Position numbers and translations under genes: made by a program | Assembly: GCF_037102585.1 (NCBI RefSeq) | Contig: NW_027043820.1 | Location: 840,501-904,500 of the forward strand | DNA: 64,000 bases | Origin: Saccharomycopsis crataegensis | Lineage: Eukaryota > Ascomycota > Saccharomycetes > Ascoideales > Saccharomycopsidaceae | Reading direction: 5' to 3' | In this document: one piece after another, positions 20,369-30,760 of the stretch | Position numbering within the stretch: position 1 is the first letter of the stretch | Layout: each line of letters starts with the position of its first letter | The notes under the pieces: generated by a model | What the model saw: only the letters and a program-made list of their open reading frames with translations | Told to the model about the DNA's origin: nothing | The model's database searches: none

Positions 20369-22164
20369 ATGAAGCAGAATATGAGAATCGAAACCGAGGA
20401 TTTGAAATAAATGATGACTGGTTTGAAGATTTGGATAATCTCAACTTGACTGAAGATGAATATTTTTTGGGGCACGACAGCTCGTATGGAGGCTCATCCT
20501 CAGCATTATCTATGAGCTCTGCTAATAATTCTTCTACTAATGTCAACGAAAGTGTCAGAAGTTCACGCCACAGTAGTTCTGATTTGTACAGTGGTGATGA
20601 GGGACTGAAAGATACTTACAACGATAGGTCTAACAGTGGAATTTATAATGAGAATGCTATTACTAGTGATGATACTGATATTGATGATACACGTGAAGAG
20701 CCAGAACTGTTGCACAGTGTACTGACCTCTGGCGGAGACATTACCAAAGCAGTGAGCAAGCTTCAAAAAAAGTCATTGAATATGAAGTCGAAAATCTTGG
20801 AGAATAAAGATTTCGGGTATTATCGAGATGATGTTTCAGACGATGGGTTTGTTGATAGCGATGATGAATTGAAGAAATTAAAGGATGAAGAAAAGTCCAC
20901 AATGCTAACTACTGGGGCAGATGATGATGAGAGAAATATAAATGATTCGGAGGACAGTGTTGATGAATCAGACATGAATCAACTACCGCGCAAGACTAGA
21001 CTTTCAACTACCGAGTCTGATGAACCGGTTAAGAAAGCAAATAGGAATTCTAAGTCAGGTGAAAGGTTATCTGTGTCTAAACCATCCAGTAAAATTCTGA
21101 AAATTGATGAAGGTGTCACAGCGGCAAGTATTAAGCCTTCATCTCCCGATGGAGCTTCCCAATTGCCATTATACATTGGTCAGCCAACCTTCAAAAGTGC
21201 TGGCTACCGAGGTAATTCTTTTTCGGACCGTCGTGGAAGTATGAAGGAACAAGCGCAAATGACGAAATCTTTTTCATTCACTTCGGGTCCTATTTCAAGA
21301 GACTTTGGAACCGCATTTAGCAATGCTAGATTCCCCCGCCAAAGCAACGACATGTTGCCAGTGTTAGGAAAAGATTTTGACGCTACAAAACAGATTCCCG
21401 GGGCACCATTGAGTAATTTAACCAGACAACTCACTTCAAAGAATGGTAGTTCTAGTAATATTGCTAATGTTAATAGAAGGCTGATTGAATCTGAAGTTCC
21501 TATCGGTATCGGGAATGAAATCGTGACTGGGTTGATCATCAAACTCGAAGCCAAGCCCTGGAAACTAGAATTCTTGATCCGCAAGGCATGCAAATCTTCC
21601 CAAGAAGAAGGGGATGTGTTTATGTTGTCGATGTTGACTAGCTTATTTTACGAGTTTTGCCAAAAGAGAATGAAACATAGAAACATCAGCTATGATTTCC
21701 AGGATTGTGTTATACAAGCACCCCAGGCCAAACAGTGGATGTCTCTATTCCTTGACCACTTGGTGGCCAGAGACTTATATGTTGTGTCGGCGCTAGTTAT
21801 CAAGTATTGCCGTATTCCCGAGATAAAAGAAATGGGACTTGTGAATACGGAAATCAAACGGTTTTGTCCACATTGCAAAAAACTCATCGTTCATGATGCG
21901 GAATCGAATCCAAACGGTGACCACAAGTATGCAAACTGGTATTGTGCAAATTCGAAGTGCAATCTTCCTACCGGTAAATGTTGTTATTGTGACACCGTGA
22001 TTCGAGGTATGGGGGTTACATTGCTACATTGTGGACATGAGGGGCACCCACATTGTATGAAGGAATGGTTTATTGAAGGGGGAGAAACCGAGTGTCCTGG
22101 GTGTGGGGAAGTTCCAACTGAATTAGAGAGTATGTTTAGTCAATTAGAAACTTCAGTATGTTAA
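17056..22164 (+). CDS. RTC1: RTC1/SEA2, WD40-RING subunit of the SEA (GATOR2-like) complex
   Basis: The 1,702-residue protein is the orthologue of Rtc1/Sea2 (human WDR24), a subunit of the vacuole-associated SEA complex that controls TORC1. An N-terminal beta-propeller (about 20-360) carries clear WD repeats, for example NILLSGSQDGVIKVWDLR and IVTGGKDNKIQVWDM. A long Ser/Asn-rich disordered middle includes a run of 30 Asp (20278-20367). A helical segment near 840-960 and the C-terminal zinc-binding RING-type module (about 1602-1686) follow. The module has CPHC, CNLPTGKCCYC, HCGHEGHPHC and CPGC. It is longer than the S. cerevisiae protein (1,341), mostly through disordered expansions. The start is ATG 17056. 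Confidence 0.93.
20278..20367 (+). repeat. GAT/GAC repeat encoding 30 consecutive aspartates
   Basis: This in-frame trinucleotide tract in RTC1 mixes GAT and GAC in its first half and is pure GAT at its end. It is likely to vary in length between strains. The antisense frame over it (poly-Ile/Val) is an artefact. Confidence 0.9.
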
Positions 22165-24523
22165 AAGTGAAATCAAAGAAAAGTTGAAATAATGTCTCCA
22201 AAACGATCGTTTATAATAAATGTAATTTATCTAAATGGGTTATGTTAAATTATCAATTGTAGGCTAGTTAATTTATATAAGAATAGTAGATGAAGATAAT
22301 TGTTGCCTTACTATGGGTGTGCTCTCTTACTTTGAATGAAGGCAACTTCAATAAAAGACTTTCCAGGACGCGTTTTTTTTCCCCTAATGATACGCGTCAG
22401 GCTTTGCCGCTCAACAGATTATCATGTAATGATTCTGCAATTTCATTTTTCCTTTCTCGTATTATTTTTGGTAGTTTATTTTCTTTTTTTAAAAAAAGAA
22501 GATCCATCCATGTATTTATTGTTTTAATAGATACAGAAAACTCTGTATAAAATTTGAATTTTTTGTTGATTTAATAACTTGCAAGAAAAAAAAAATTCAC
22601 ATTTATTCTCATATCATAATACACAAAACATAATAAAAAGTAAGCGCAAAATGGAAATTTATCTCATAAAATCCTGTACTTTTCCTATGAAGTTTTATGC
22701 TAATTAAAAAGGACAAACAACATTATCATGACTTGGTTAGTTCACTTAGTTCCAACCATCATAATCCTCATTAAATATTAAACTATTTTTTCCTTTGGAT
22801 AGATACGGTTATAAATTTTTATCGTTGTTAACGTTTGAGCTGCGGATGTGCTTTAAAATAGACATGAAACAATTTAATTTGCAGTTATTTTATCATATCT
22901 GTAGCGTTAATTTTAAAATATGTTTTATCATCGCTTGTTCTTATGGATGGTGTGGTTTTTCGGAACTTATGAAAAACTTCTAGAGCACTCATTTCAAAAC
23001 AAGAATTTGATAGCTAAGCCGTTGGAGTAATAAAACTTTTAGATGATTAGCATGGTAATAAATGACTTGTTACTTTTTTCTAAATCTTTCGGTTTTTGTT
23101 TCTTCTTGTCCATATTGTTGGTTTATTATTTATCTCTCTAATGCAGATGGCGCGTCGAACGAATATACATATAATATAATTATTTACATGGTATATAAAA
23201 TAAATTCTTACTAGAAAAGTAATTTTAACTCTTTCCTTTGTATCTAGTAAATAAAAATTTGAGGAATAGTGTTATCAAATATGAATCTAGCTCCAATGAA
23301 ACGTTTGAGATTTTCCAAAAGACAAAAAAGCAAGATTGGATACTATCTTTCAGAAAAAAATTTTGTCAAAAAAGAATATCTTCATTTATCGAAAGTGAAA
23401 CCGCACATTTTTTTTTGAAGATTTGATTTTAGGGCCTCATAATTGTTATTGTCATATATTTCCTTTTCTTTTTTCTTTTTAACAGGAATTGCAAAACTGT
23501 TTACAATGAAGTTGTGGTTCAAGTTTGGGCATATGTAAGCAACTTTCTGATTTAATGAAAGCATCCATTTTGATGCTAATAGTAAGGAGTCGCAATTAAA
23601 TTTAATGATTAGATCCGATAATTCCTTGATAGGAATAATGACAAGTAATTGTAATTATATGGTGTAAACACTGCAGATTTGACAACCTTTTGGTGGGAGG
23701 TTCGCCAAAATAAAAAAAAAGTGAGCTAGTTGATAAGTTATGTCTCCCAACCCTATTGTTCATTATTATTTGCTATTAATAATTATGGTTAAAATATTCA
23801 GTGAAAAAAAATGGGGGACCTCACTATTAAATCTTCCAAGCTTACTTTATACATATAGCAAGTATAAGGGATTTTATACAAACACGAAAACTGTATTGCG
23901 CGACTGTATTAATCTTTCCAACTGGTTTCACTCATAATCCTGTGCTATCTATCGTACTAATAGTGCGAATATGGTAATCTTACTTTAAATTTTATTATTT
24001 CATCTTATTTCATCATTGATCCTACTATTATGATTGACTATGAAATCGATTAATGCATTGCTCTATTTATTCTCAACAATATATTTCTCACGGTGTTTGC
24101 TCCTGCGACACTAGAGCAGTAAGTAACAAATTGTGTGCCCCTTAAATAGTTTGGCTCTAATTGTGATGATAACTATTTTACTGTATTATTTCTATATCTA
24201 ATGCGAGAACAAGTATTGTTATAGTATAAGGAATTAACTCTACGTCCTTATTGGTATTAGGCACAAAAATCCTTATATTCATTTCGAGAGTGCGGATAGC
24301 CTGAATCTCAAAAAAAAAAAAAAAAAAATAATTTGGTTATAGCGAGACGAAGTAAGTTTATAATTGATCTTTATTTATTAAAAAATATTATTAATAGCAC
24401 GGTCACCAATAATTGGGCACTTTTTTTCTTTTTTTTCAAACATCAATAGAAACCATACATAAAACCAGTTATACAAATATCGCCTGACTTTATCAATAAT
24501 ATCGGCCAATTAATCCACAAAAT
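22165..24523. other. 2.36 kb gene-poor stretch between RTC1 and TAF13
   Basis: No open frame above about 60 codons with an ATG and credible composition was found on either strand. It contains paired ACGCGT boxes (22368-22373 and 22392-22397), a T7/A7 inverted repeat near 22484-22498 and a poly(A) tract at about 24310-24328. The TAF13 promoter should lie near 24300-24520. A CCGAA-containing stretch near 22955-22970 is only a weak resemblance to a CDEIII element. I see no tRNA or snRNA signature. Confidence 0.6.
22368..22397. promoter_or_regulatory. Paired ACGCGT (MCB-type) boxes
   Basis: Two exact MluI cell-cycle box cores start 24 bases apart. In yeasts MBF binds ACGCGT and drives G1/S genes (established). 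No recognised gene starts nearby: RTC1 ends 200 bases to the left, and TAF13 starts 2.1 kb to the right. Confidence 0.45.
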
Positions 24524-25186
24524 ATGTCATCTTCCAACATTAACAACAATAACAATAACGCATTATCGCTTCTGCGAAATAAATCAAAGAAGCATTCGTT
24601 CCAAAGTGATATTGCATACATGATGGAAGCTCTTGGATTTGATATTGCCCTTCCTGAGACTCTTGACACCTTGGAAGATATCCTCATCACGTATATTGTT
24701 GATTTGTACAATGAGGCTCTCCGGTCATCGGAAATTCATGGACGAACTAAGGTGAAGTTCGATGATATCAAATTTGCAGTACGGAAGGATAAAGGAAAAC
24801 TTCATAGAATGGATGAGATCCTGAGAAATATTAAGATCATCAACCAAAACAAGAAGGCTTTTGATTCGAAGAATAAACAAGTCAAGGATCTAAAAGTGTT
24901 CGAAGACAGTGATGGTGATGTTAATGGGATCAGAGGAGTGAACGGAGAAAAGAAAAAGGGTGGTAAAAATAGTAGCAGAAAAGGGTTAAAGTATAAGAAG
25001 AGAAAGAAGGAAGAGGTGACGGATGCCAATGGAGAACCAAGAAAGAAGAGAAAGTACGTGAAGAAAGCACAGCGAGAGAAAGAAGCCAGAGAAAAATTGG
25101 AAGCAGAACAAAGAGAACGGGAATTAGCACAAAAAAAGCAGCAAGGAATTGCAGATGATGAAGAAGACAATTATTACAGCGATTGA
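24524..25186 (+). CDS. TAF13: TAF13, histone-fold subunit of TFIID
   Basis: The 220-residue protein is an orthologue of Taf13, which pairs with Taf11 through a histone fold in TFIID. The histone-fold region spans about 20-110: SDIAYMMEALGFDIALPETL, TLEDILITYIVDLYNEAL, then KVKFDDIKFAVRKDKGKLHR. The family-typical F-A-(V/L)-RKD-KL signature of Taf13 is clear. An Asn-rich start and a long basic tail (about 145-205, many KK and RK plus a Glu-rich helix) flank it. The tail is a likely nuclear-localisation and DNA-contact region. The start is ATG 24524. It is convergent with CRC1, leaving a gap of only about 160 bases. Confidence 0.9.
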   Translation: MSSSNINNNNNNALSLLRNKSKKHSFQSDIAYMMEALGFDIALPETLDTLEDILITYIVDLYNEALRSSEIHGRTKVKFDDIKFAVRKDKGKLHRMDEILRNIKIINQNKKAFDSKNKQVKDLKVFEDSDGDVNGIRGVNGEKKKGGKNSSRKGLKYKKRKKEEVTDANGEPRKKRKYVKKAQREKEAREKLEAEQRERELAQKKQQGIADDEEDNYYSD

Positions 25187-25348
25187 TTTGTGTGGGTATT
25201 CCAACAAGCTGGACGCTACAATATTATGAGATTGCAGCATATATATACATATACATTATATCACATCTTTTAATGAACATGAGGAATATTCAGAAGTACA
25301 TATCCATATATATAAGAAAAAGCATGGTGTATGGCGATGTTATTAGCA

Positions 25349-26242
25349 TCATAAATCATTCATAACCTTCTTGGCCACTTCGACACCGACAAACGTAGCC
25401 GCATTGGCAGGGAAACTTCTGAGTAAAGCCGGACCAATGCCTGGGAAAAACGCCTTGACCCCACCTTTGGCATATATATTTCTCGTTACTTGGGCTATTG
25501 ATATCGAAGAATTGCTTGATTGTTGAACTGATTTGATAGTGTCAATCGGGAAGACACCACACCACATTGCCACACCGGCAAACCCACCGGCAATAGAGAT
25601 TGCCATCAACGATAATTTCCCATCTTCTGTATCCTTCGATAATTTTTGCTTGAGATATTCATAAGTGGCGAAATATAAAGCGCTACCTGGTCCATCACGA
25701 GCGAGGGTCGCCAAAGAACCTTTGAACAAAGACCTGAGACCCCCTGTTGCCAATATGGATTTTACGGCACCCACCATCGATGTTTGATTTGATTTGTTTT
25801 GGATTTGTAGCACCACTTTTACCCTTTCAAATGGGGCAGCGATCGCAGTGGTGGGAATTGCACTGAAAAACCCAGCAGCAGAGATTTGGGCAATTGTCAT
25901 TTTTGCAGGGTCATCAATATTGGAGATAGAGCTCACAAGTTTCTTGCCCATATCATAACCCCAGAAGCTGACGGCAAACATTGGAGTGACTCCCAACAAG
26001 GGTGGTGAAACTCCGCGATAAAACCCTCGGATACCATCTGTTTTGACAATAGATGTGAAGGCGTTGATGGTAGATGAAGCTTGGTTGGTTTGTAATCTGA
26101 CCTTCATCAAATCAAACGGATGACCTGTTAACACTGCACAAATCCCACCAAAGCCACCAGAAGTGAAGGATTTGACATTTTCTACCAATTCAGACCTATG
26201 TGATTGAGAAGAAGTTACTAGAGACTCCACCTCTTCGCTCAT
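25349..26242 (-). CDS. CRC1: CRC1, mitochondrial carnitine/acylcarnitine carrier
   Basis: The 297-residue protein belongs to the mitochondrial carrier family (SLC25) and is most like Crc1, which brings acetylcarnitine from peroxisome and cytosol into the mitochondrion. The three carrier signatures are PFDLMK (42-47), PFERVK (137-142) and PIDTIK (232-237). Crc1-specific stretches include GVTPMFAVSFWGYDMGKKLV, FKGSLATLARDGPGSALYFA and FFPGIGPALLRSFPANAATF, nearly identical to the yeast protein. Six membrane helices are expected. The start is ATG 26242. A peroxisome-linked theme is shared with the PXP18-like gene at 46.9 kb, but they are not adjacent. Confidence 0.94.
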   Translation of the reverse strand: MSEEVESLVTSSQSHRSELVENVKSFTSGGFGGICAVLTGHPFDLMKVRLQTNQASSTINAFTSIVKTDGIRGFYRGVSPPLLGVTPMFAVSFWGYDMGKKLVSSISNIDDPAKMTIAQISAAGFFSAIPTTAIAAPFERVKVVLQIQNKSNQTSMVGAVKSILATGGLRSLFKGSLATLARDGPGSALYFATYEYLKQKLSKDTEDGKLSLMAISIAGGFAGVAMWCGVFPIDTIKSVQQSSNSSISIAQVTRNIYAKGGVKAFFPGIGPALLRSFPANAATFVGVEVAKKVMNDL

Positions 26243-26727
26243 TTTGTGTTGTTGTTTGTTCTAGACAACCACAACCAGCAGGCAAAAAAAAAGGGCCAAA
26301 CTATGTTGCCTTTATAGTTAGCCAGGGATGGATGCGCAAAGTGTTTTGGTAACCATGAGTGATAACGCGTCACATTACCAGAACTGCTGACAACAGGGTC
26401 CATGAGGGAGGAAAAAAAAATGTTTAGTGTGCTCATTCATGTCATGACACCATCGGTAAAAAAATGCGGGGGGAAATCACATCGACCGATGGGAGGACGG
26501 AAAAAAAAAAATTTGGAATTAAAATATATTAACACAGAATCTTCCACCTTGCTCAATAAGTGAGCATCCACGTCACTTCCAGGCTGTTATCGATCCACAG
26601 AAAGATACAATAGAAAGTGTGACACAGGGCCCCGGCAATCTCACTGGGCCAATGGCTTTTGCTTACGGTCATCCATAAAATGACGGCGTGCGTCTAAATG
26701 ATGTACGATTATGCAGATATCACGATA
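26243..26727. promoter_or_regulatory. Region upstream of CRC1
   Basis: This is the CRC1 promoter region (minus strand). It contains one ACGCGT (26365-26370), several CGG triplets near 26450-26500 that could be zinc-cluster half-sites, and poly(A) runs. No defined oleate element was identified. The F-box-like gene ends at 26728. Confidence 0.35.
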
Positions 26728-28698
26728 TCAGTCCCACAACGCCAGCAACACCGTGGGCTTACTATACTCTTCCAAATCCAATTTCGCCAATTCGTTGCTC
26801 CAAAATTCTCGATCCTGCTTGATACCCAACCTTATCATCGCTTGCATTTCATGGACCTTCATATCATAGACGTGTTTTACCAAAGAGCGTCCCGTTGGAG
26901 TTGGTGCTGGTTGGACATTAGAAATCGCCTTGAGAGAAGCAACACTATCATTACCACTGTATTCTTGAAGTACCCTTCTTTCCATTCTACTTCTGGTATT
27001 CTCAAAGCAGGCCTCGGTGTTTATCAGTGATATAGGCTCAGTATACTCTATCTCATAAAGTTCAAATATTCGAAAATCGGGAGAACAGTCCCCAACTCGG
27101 CCATACCTTGGAACTTTAATAGGATAAGTTCTTCCTTGATGTTCTGCATATTCCGACATTTTGGAGTCATGACTAGCAAGAATATAGGAATCAACAGTTG
27201 ACCAGGCCCAATTCAATTGCAATTGTGAAATTCTTGTAAAGAATGGCCTCTTCTCAGCCACGACTATCCCATCATCTTTTCTTTTTCGTTCAAGATCCTC
27301 TAATTGGGAAAGCTCCAAATTATGGATGAGATCCAACATCACCAATTGTGCGATTTGAAAAACCAGCTCAATTTGCTTTTGGTAATTGAATATCAATTTC
27401 AAATTTTGCGAAGGTAATGATTTCAAAAGCTCAATAATTGGATTAGAATTTTTCTGATGCATTAGTGCCATCATGGGGACAACAAGAGTTGATCCGTAAA
27501 TCAATTCAAAGGTAAATAACTCTGATGGCTCATTCACCTTTTTACGTAGAAATGCATCTCTAATTCCAAGAATACTTTCTCTATTAGTGTAACCAAATCC
27601 CTTGATAACATCCAATTCCATGGTTAGCTTTCTCATTTTTGGTAAGGTATATAACATTTCTTCGAAAAATTTCACTCCATAATCTCCAATGATCTCAGCT
27701 TGATTTGCAGAGCTATTGCTGTGGCCGGGATGCAATGATCCGCCATCCGCGGTTCTGAATACAAGCCTTTGCAAGCTTTCTGAGCCCATTGAAGTGATGA
27801 ATTTCATCACTCGGCACAGTAGTGGCATTAATGAAAACCCCTTACTAACGATATTTATTTCTTTAATTCCTGCCATCGTGTCACTTTTTTTCTTTGCAGC
27901 AGACGAGAGTGATTGTCGAGTGTCATATAGATACTGGGATCTGATCATTTCCAAGTTCTTGTTCCCATTACACCCCACTACTATATTTGAATAGTCCAAT
28001 AACATATCCAATCTATCCAATCTGTCGAATCTCATAGTTTTCAACAATTTTGATACCATGTCAGGTTCACAGTCCAAAGGAATGCATAGATACTCGATAC
28101 CAATTTTCTTGGATATATCATATTCTTCACAGGATACCTTGGGAAGTAATTCTGATAACTCAGCCTTGGTTTTGGTTAAACTTGGAATATTGAAGAGCTT
28201 GACGCTTTTTAAGTTCTGAAGTGCAAGAGCGGGAATAAATAAGTATTGGTCAATGGTACATTCTAGGAACTCAATTTGCGGGAAAAAACTGGTGGTCCAG
28301 GTACCAATACTAAGATCAATGGGATTCTTTAATAAGCTGTGGAAACTTTCGCCTTGATGCCAATGGCCAAGAATCAATTTATCACCCATTTTCTTTGCTA
28401 TTTTCCCATTCCTCACCATTCGATTACTTTGCCATTCATTATATCTCACCAATGATACAAACCCAAAAACGAGTCTTCCCACAATGATTCGAAGGCGGGT
28501 ACAAGTATTTGATAAATTAAGCAAATCATGGTTTATCTTCGAGGTGTAGCTGAATTGATGTGCGATCGCGGGTAAGATGGATGGTTGGAGCATGGGCGAC
28601 TGCATTAATAGATGATAGCATATTTTGATCAACAACTCATTGGGAAGCGATAAAAGTGACAAACTCTGTTCTTCCCTGTGACAAATATACTGGCTCAT
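26728..28698 (-). CDS. F-box-like protein of unknown target
   Basis: The 656-residue protein opens with LSLPNELLIKICYHL (about 15-30), followed at about 58-75 by HDLLNLSNTCTRLRIIVGRL. Together these match the two helical halves of an F-box, although an insert separates them. The rest has spaced leucine-rich segments (FLECTIDQYLFIPALALQNL and KSVKLFNIPSL, MRKLTMELDVIKGFGY, LQLNWAW) that could form leucine-rich repeats. If so, it would be a substrate receptor of an SCF ubiquitin ligase. I do not recognise a specific orthologue. The start is ATG 28698. It shares a 646-base upstream region with the first wall-protein gene. Confidence 0.6.
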   Translation of the reverse strand: MSQYICHREEQSLSLLSLPNELLIKICYHLLMQSPMLQPSILPAIAHQFSYTSKINHDLLNLSNTCTRLRIIVGRLVFGFVSLVRYNEWQSNRMVRNGKIAKKMGDKLILGHWHQGESFHSLLKNPIDLSIGTWTTSFFPQIEFLECTIDQYLFIPALALQNLKSVKLFNIPSLTKTKAELSELLPKVSCEEYDISKKIGIEYLCIPLDCEPDMVSKLLKTMRFDRLDRLDMLLDYSNIVVGCNGNKNLEMIRSQYLYDTRQSLSSAAKKKSDTMAGIKEINIVSKGFSLMPLLCRVMKFITSMGSESLQRLVFRTADGGSLHPGHSNSSANQAEIIGDYGVKFFEEMLYTLPKMRKLTMELDVIKGFGYTNRESILGIRDAFLRKKVNEPSELFTFELIYGSTLVVPMMALMHQKNSNPIIELLKSLPSQNLKLIFNYQKQIELVFQIAQLVMLDLIHNLELSQLEDLERKRKDDGIVVAEKRPFFTRISQLQLNWAWSTVDSYILASHDSKMSEYAEHQGRTYPIKVPRYGRVGDCSPDFRIFELYEIEYTEPISLINTEACFENTRSRMERRVLQEYSGNDSVASLKAISNVQPAPTPTGRSLVKHVYDMKVHEMQAMIRLGIKQDREFWSNELAKLDLEEYSKPTVLLALWD

Positions 28699-29344
28699 AA
28701 TATACTAAGACTTATTTGTACGTCAACAAACATTGTCGCTTCCCACTTAAACGGTTTAAACCTCACTTTTTTTATTTGACCCATTTTTTTTTTAGATCCG
28801 CATCATCGGTATAGCCAGTAACAATAAAATGTCTTCTAATTATGAGGAAAGTTTCAGCGAATGGGAGTGATAGCCCATATTTTTCTTTGTTGGTATTTTG
28901 AATGTCTGGATTGCTCTACCCCATTCATTGGAATGTGTAATAGTTTATTTTATTTTATGTTCTATTACTATTAGCCCTTTCTTTCTTCTTTCAGTTGTCC
29001 CGCGACTAGTTTTGGGATGATTTCATGAAAAATTTTTTCGTTTTGGGACTTTCTTCTCTTGGCGATGTAAAAACTCAGCGACTTGGTGATTGTTCAATTA
29101 ATAAAGCCAAAGTGCGTCAAAGCTTATGTCTACAAAACTCTAAATATATCAGTGGGAAACTTTGACATTGTTGCCCTTTTTTGGCGACACTTTTGTGGAA
29201 CATTTCAATCTTATTCTATTTCTCTGTAGTAAAATGCACTTGAAAAGGAATATCATTAATGAAAACATTTACATATATATATATACCGCTATACTCTCAC
29301 TGATTTTAAGATAATCACTACTCTTGTTATGAACATCAATATTC
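28699..29344. promoter_or_regulatory. Divergent promoter region, F-box-like gene / wall protein A
   Basis: The region contains T-rich tracts, a TTTGACATTGTTG stretch near 29160 loosely like the TTGACATGCATGA motif of the other two wall-protein genes, and a TATATATA run at about 29272-29286, about 60 bases before the ATG of wall protein A. Confidence 0.4.
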
Positions 29345-30760
29345 ATGATGAGACTCTTATTTTCTGTCCTTCTCTTAGCCATAACCAGTCCTATCTTGGC
29401 GGCCACTACCATCACTACGACTCTTGTCGACTCGGTGACTTCTCCAACTACTACTACTATTGTAACCACCACTACTCAGGAAGCCATTACTGTTGAAACC
29501 ATCACATCTACTGTGACTGATGTTGAGACCGTCTACGTCAGCCTCGTCACCGTCGAAACAGCAACCTCTGGGGAAGCTGTCACCGTCACCGTTCCGGGAA
29601 CTTTGTCCTTAACCACCTCCATTATTAGTGAAACTGAGACAGTAACTATCACTAACGAATTGACAGAAACTTATACTATAACCCTGAGTACTACTTTTGT
29701 TACAATCACTTCCACAAAAGCATGCCCTACTGTGTATAAGAGAGATGAATCTCTCGCAATCGTATTAATGACCACCACCATCAATGTATGTCCGGATAAC
29801 ACTACTAAAAGTCTCACTAACTCCACATCTCTTCCTACTTTAGCCCAAAACACGACCACTTCCAGTGTTTCCTCCTTTTCTGCTTCCTCCTCTTCTAGTA
29901 CAGAAGAAACCGTGACAGTCACTCAGTTTAGCACCACTATTGATATTGATTTGCAAACCGTCACCTATGTTGTCTCTACCGGTATTCCAGCCGTTACCAC
30001 CGACACCACCGTAACTGTTGCTAGCAGCACCCAGAATACTGTCACCTCTACCTCCACCACTTATGTTGTTGATCCAGTGGTCATTGTGTCGGTTGACCAA
30101 ACTCACATTGTTTCTGTCACAAACATGGTGACTGCCACCACCGAAGTCACGTCAACAATGTCGTACACTCTCACCCAATTGGCTACTGTGACATTGACCA
30201 CCACAGTTTGTCAGCAAGTCACATTCGACAGAAGAGACAATTTGCCAGAAGTCACTGGTACTACCACTTCAACCATTACTACTTACTTATGTTCTGATGC
30301 TACCACTAAAAATTCTGCTTCGTCTGCAATGCAAACCTCTCACCCTACAGGTATAAATAGCAGCAGCACCGCCTTGACCACCACTCTCACCAGTTTGAAT
30401 CAGACTGCTACAGCGGTTTTATCAATTGTTGATGGTACAAATTACAGTACAGGGGTCACTGTGGTTACTCTAACCATTGATGGTACTGTCACTTCTTACA
30501 CCACCTACTGCCCATTATCGGATATCATTACGGGTGCTACTGATGTTTTTGGTCCAAATATATCGGCTACTATTACCGGTAATTCTGGATCTTTCATTTC
30601 AAAGGGATCAGTTAATTCAGCTAGTAAACCTAGTACTAATACCACAGTTGGTGTGATCACATCATTTTCTGCAATGGCTTCTTCTCCAATCAAGGGCAGT
30701 AACAATATTTTTTTTTCGGCTATCTTTGCAGGTATGGTTGGTTTGTTGCTTACTCTTTGA
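29345..30760 (+). CDS. GPI-anchored Ser/Thr-rich cell-wall protein A (adhesin-like)
   Basis: The 471-residue protein has a signal peptide (MMRLLFSVLLLAITSPILAA) and a hydrophobic C-terminus (FFSAIFAGMVGLLLTL) preceded by small residues, as in GPI-anchored proteins. The body is Thr/Val/Ser-rich with alternating beta-type repeats. Two dibasic sites (YKRDES at about 135, DRRDNLPE at about 295) look like Kex2 sites. Each is followed by a Thr/Ile-rich strand and one cysteine (TTTINVC; STITTYLC). Near the C-terminus is a block with GTVTSYTTYCPL, shared with the genes at 32.7 and 37.2 kb and resembling the CPL-type motif of Candida wall proteins. It closely resembles protein C in its end (SLNQTA, TGVTVVT). 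The exact function is unknown; adhesion is an inference. Confidence 0.75.
   Translation: MMRLLFSVLLLAITSPILAATTITTTLVDSVTSPTTTTIVTTTTQEAITVETITSTVTDVETVYVSLVTVETATSGEAVTVTVPGTLSLTTSIISETETVTITNELTETYTITLSTTFVTITSTKACPTVYKRDESLAIVLMTTTINVCPDNTTKSLTNSTSLPTLAQNTTTSSVSSFSASSSSSTEETVTVTQFSTTIDIDLQTVTYVVSTGIPAVTTDTTVTVASSTQNTVTSTSTTYVVDPVVIVSVDQTHIVSVTNMVTATTEVTSTMSYTLTQLATVTLTTTVCQQVTFDRRDNLPEVTGTTTSTITTYLCSDATTKNSASSAMQTSHPTGINSSSTALTTTLTSLNQTATAVLSIVDGTNYSTGVTVVTLTIDGTVTSYTTYCPLSDIITGATDVFGPNISATITGNSGSFISKGSVNSASKPSTNTTVGVITSFSAMASSPIKGSNNIFFSAIFAGMVGLLLTL

Noticed and set aside
22940-22985. CDEIII-like sequence (TTCCGAAAA on the minus strand) as a point centromere
   Set aside because: It matches only part of the consensus, no CDEI (RTCACRTG) or long AT-rich CDEII lies at the right distance, and point centromeres are not expected outside Saccharomycetaceae.
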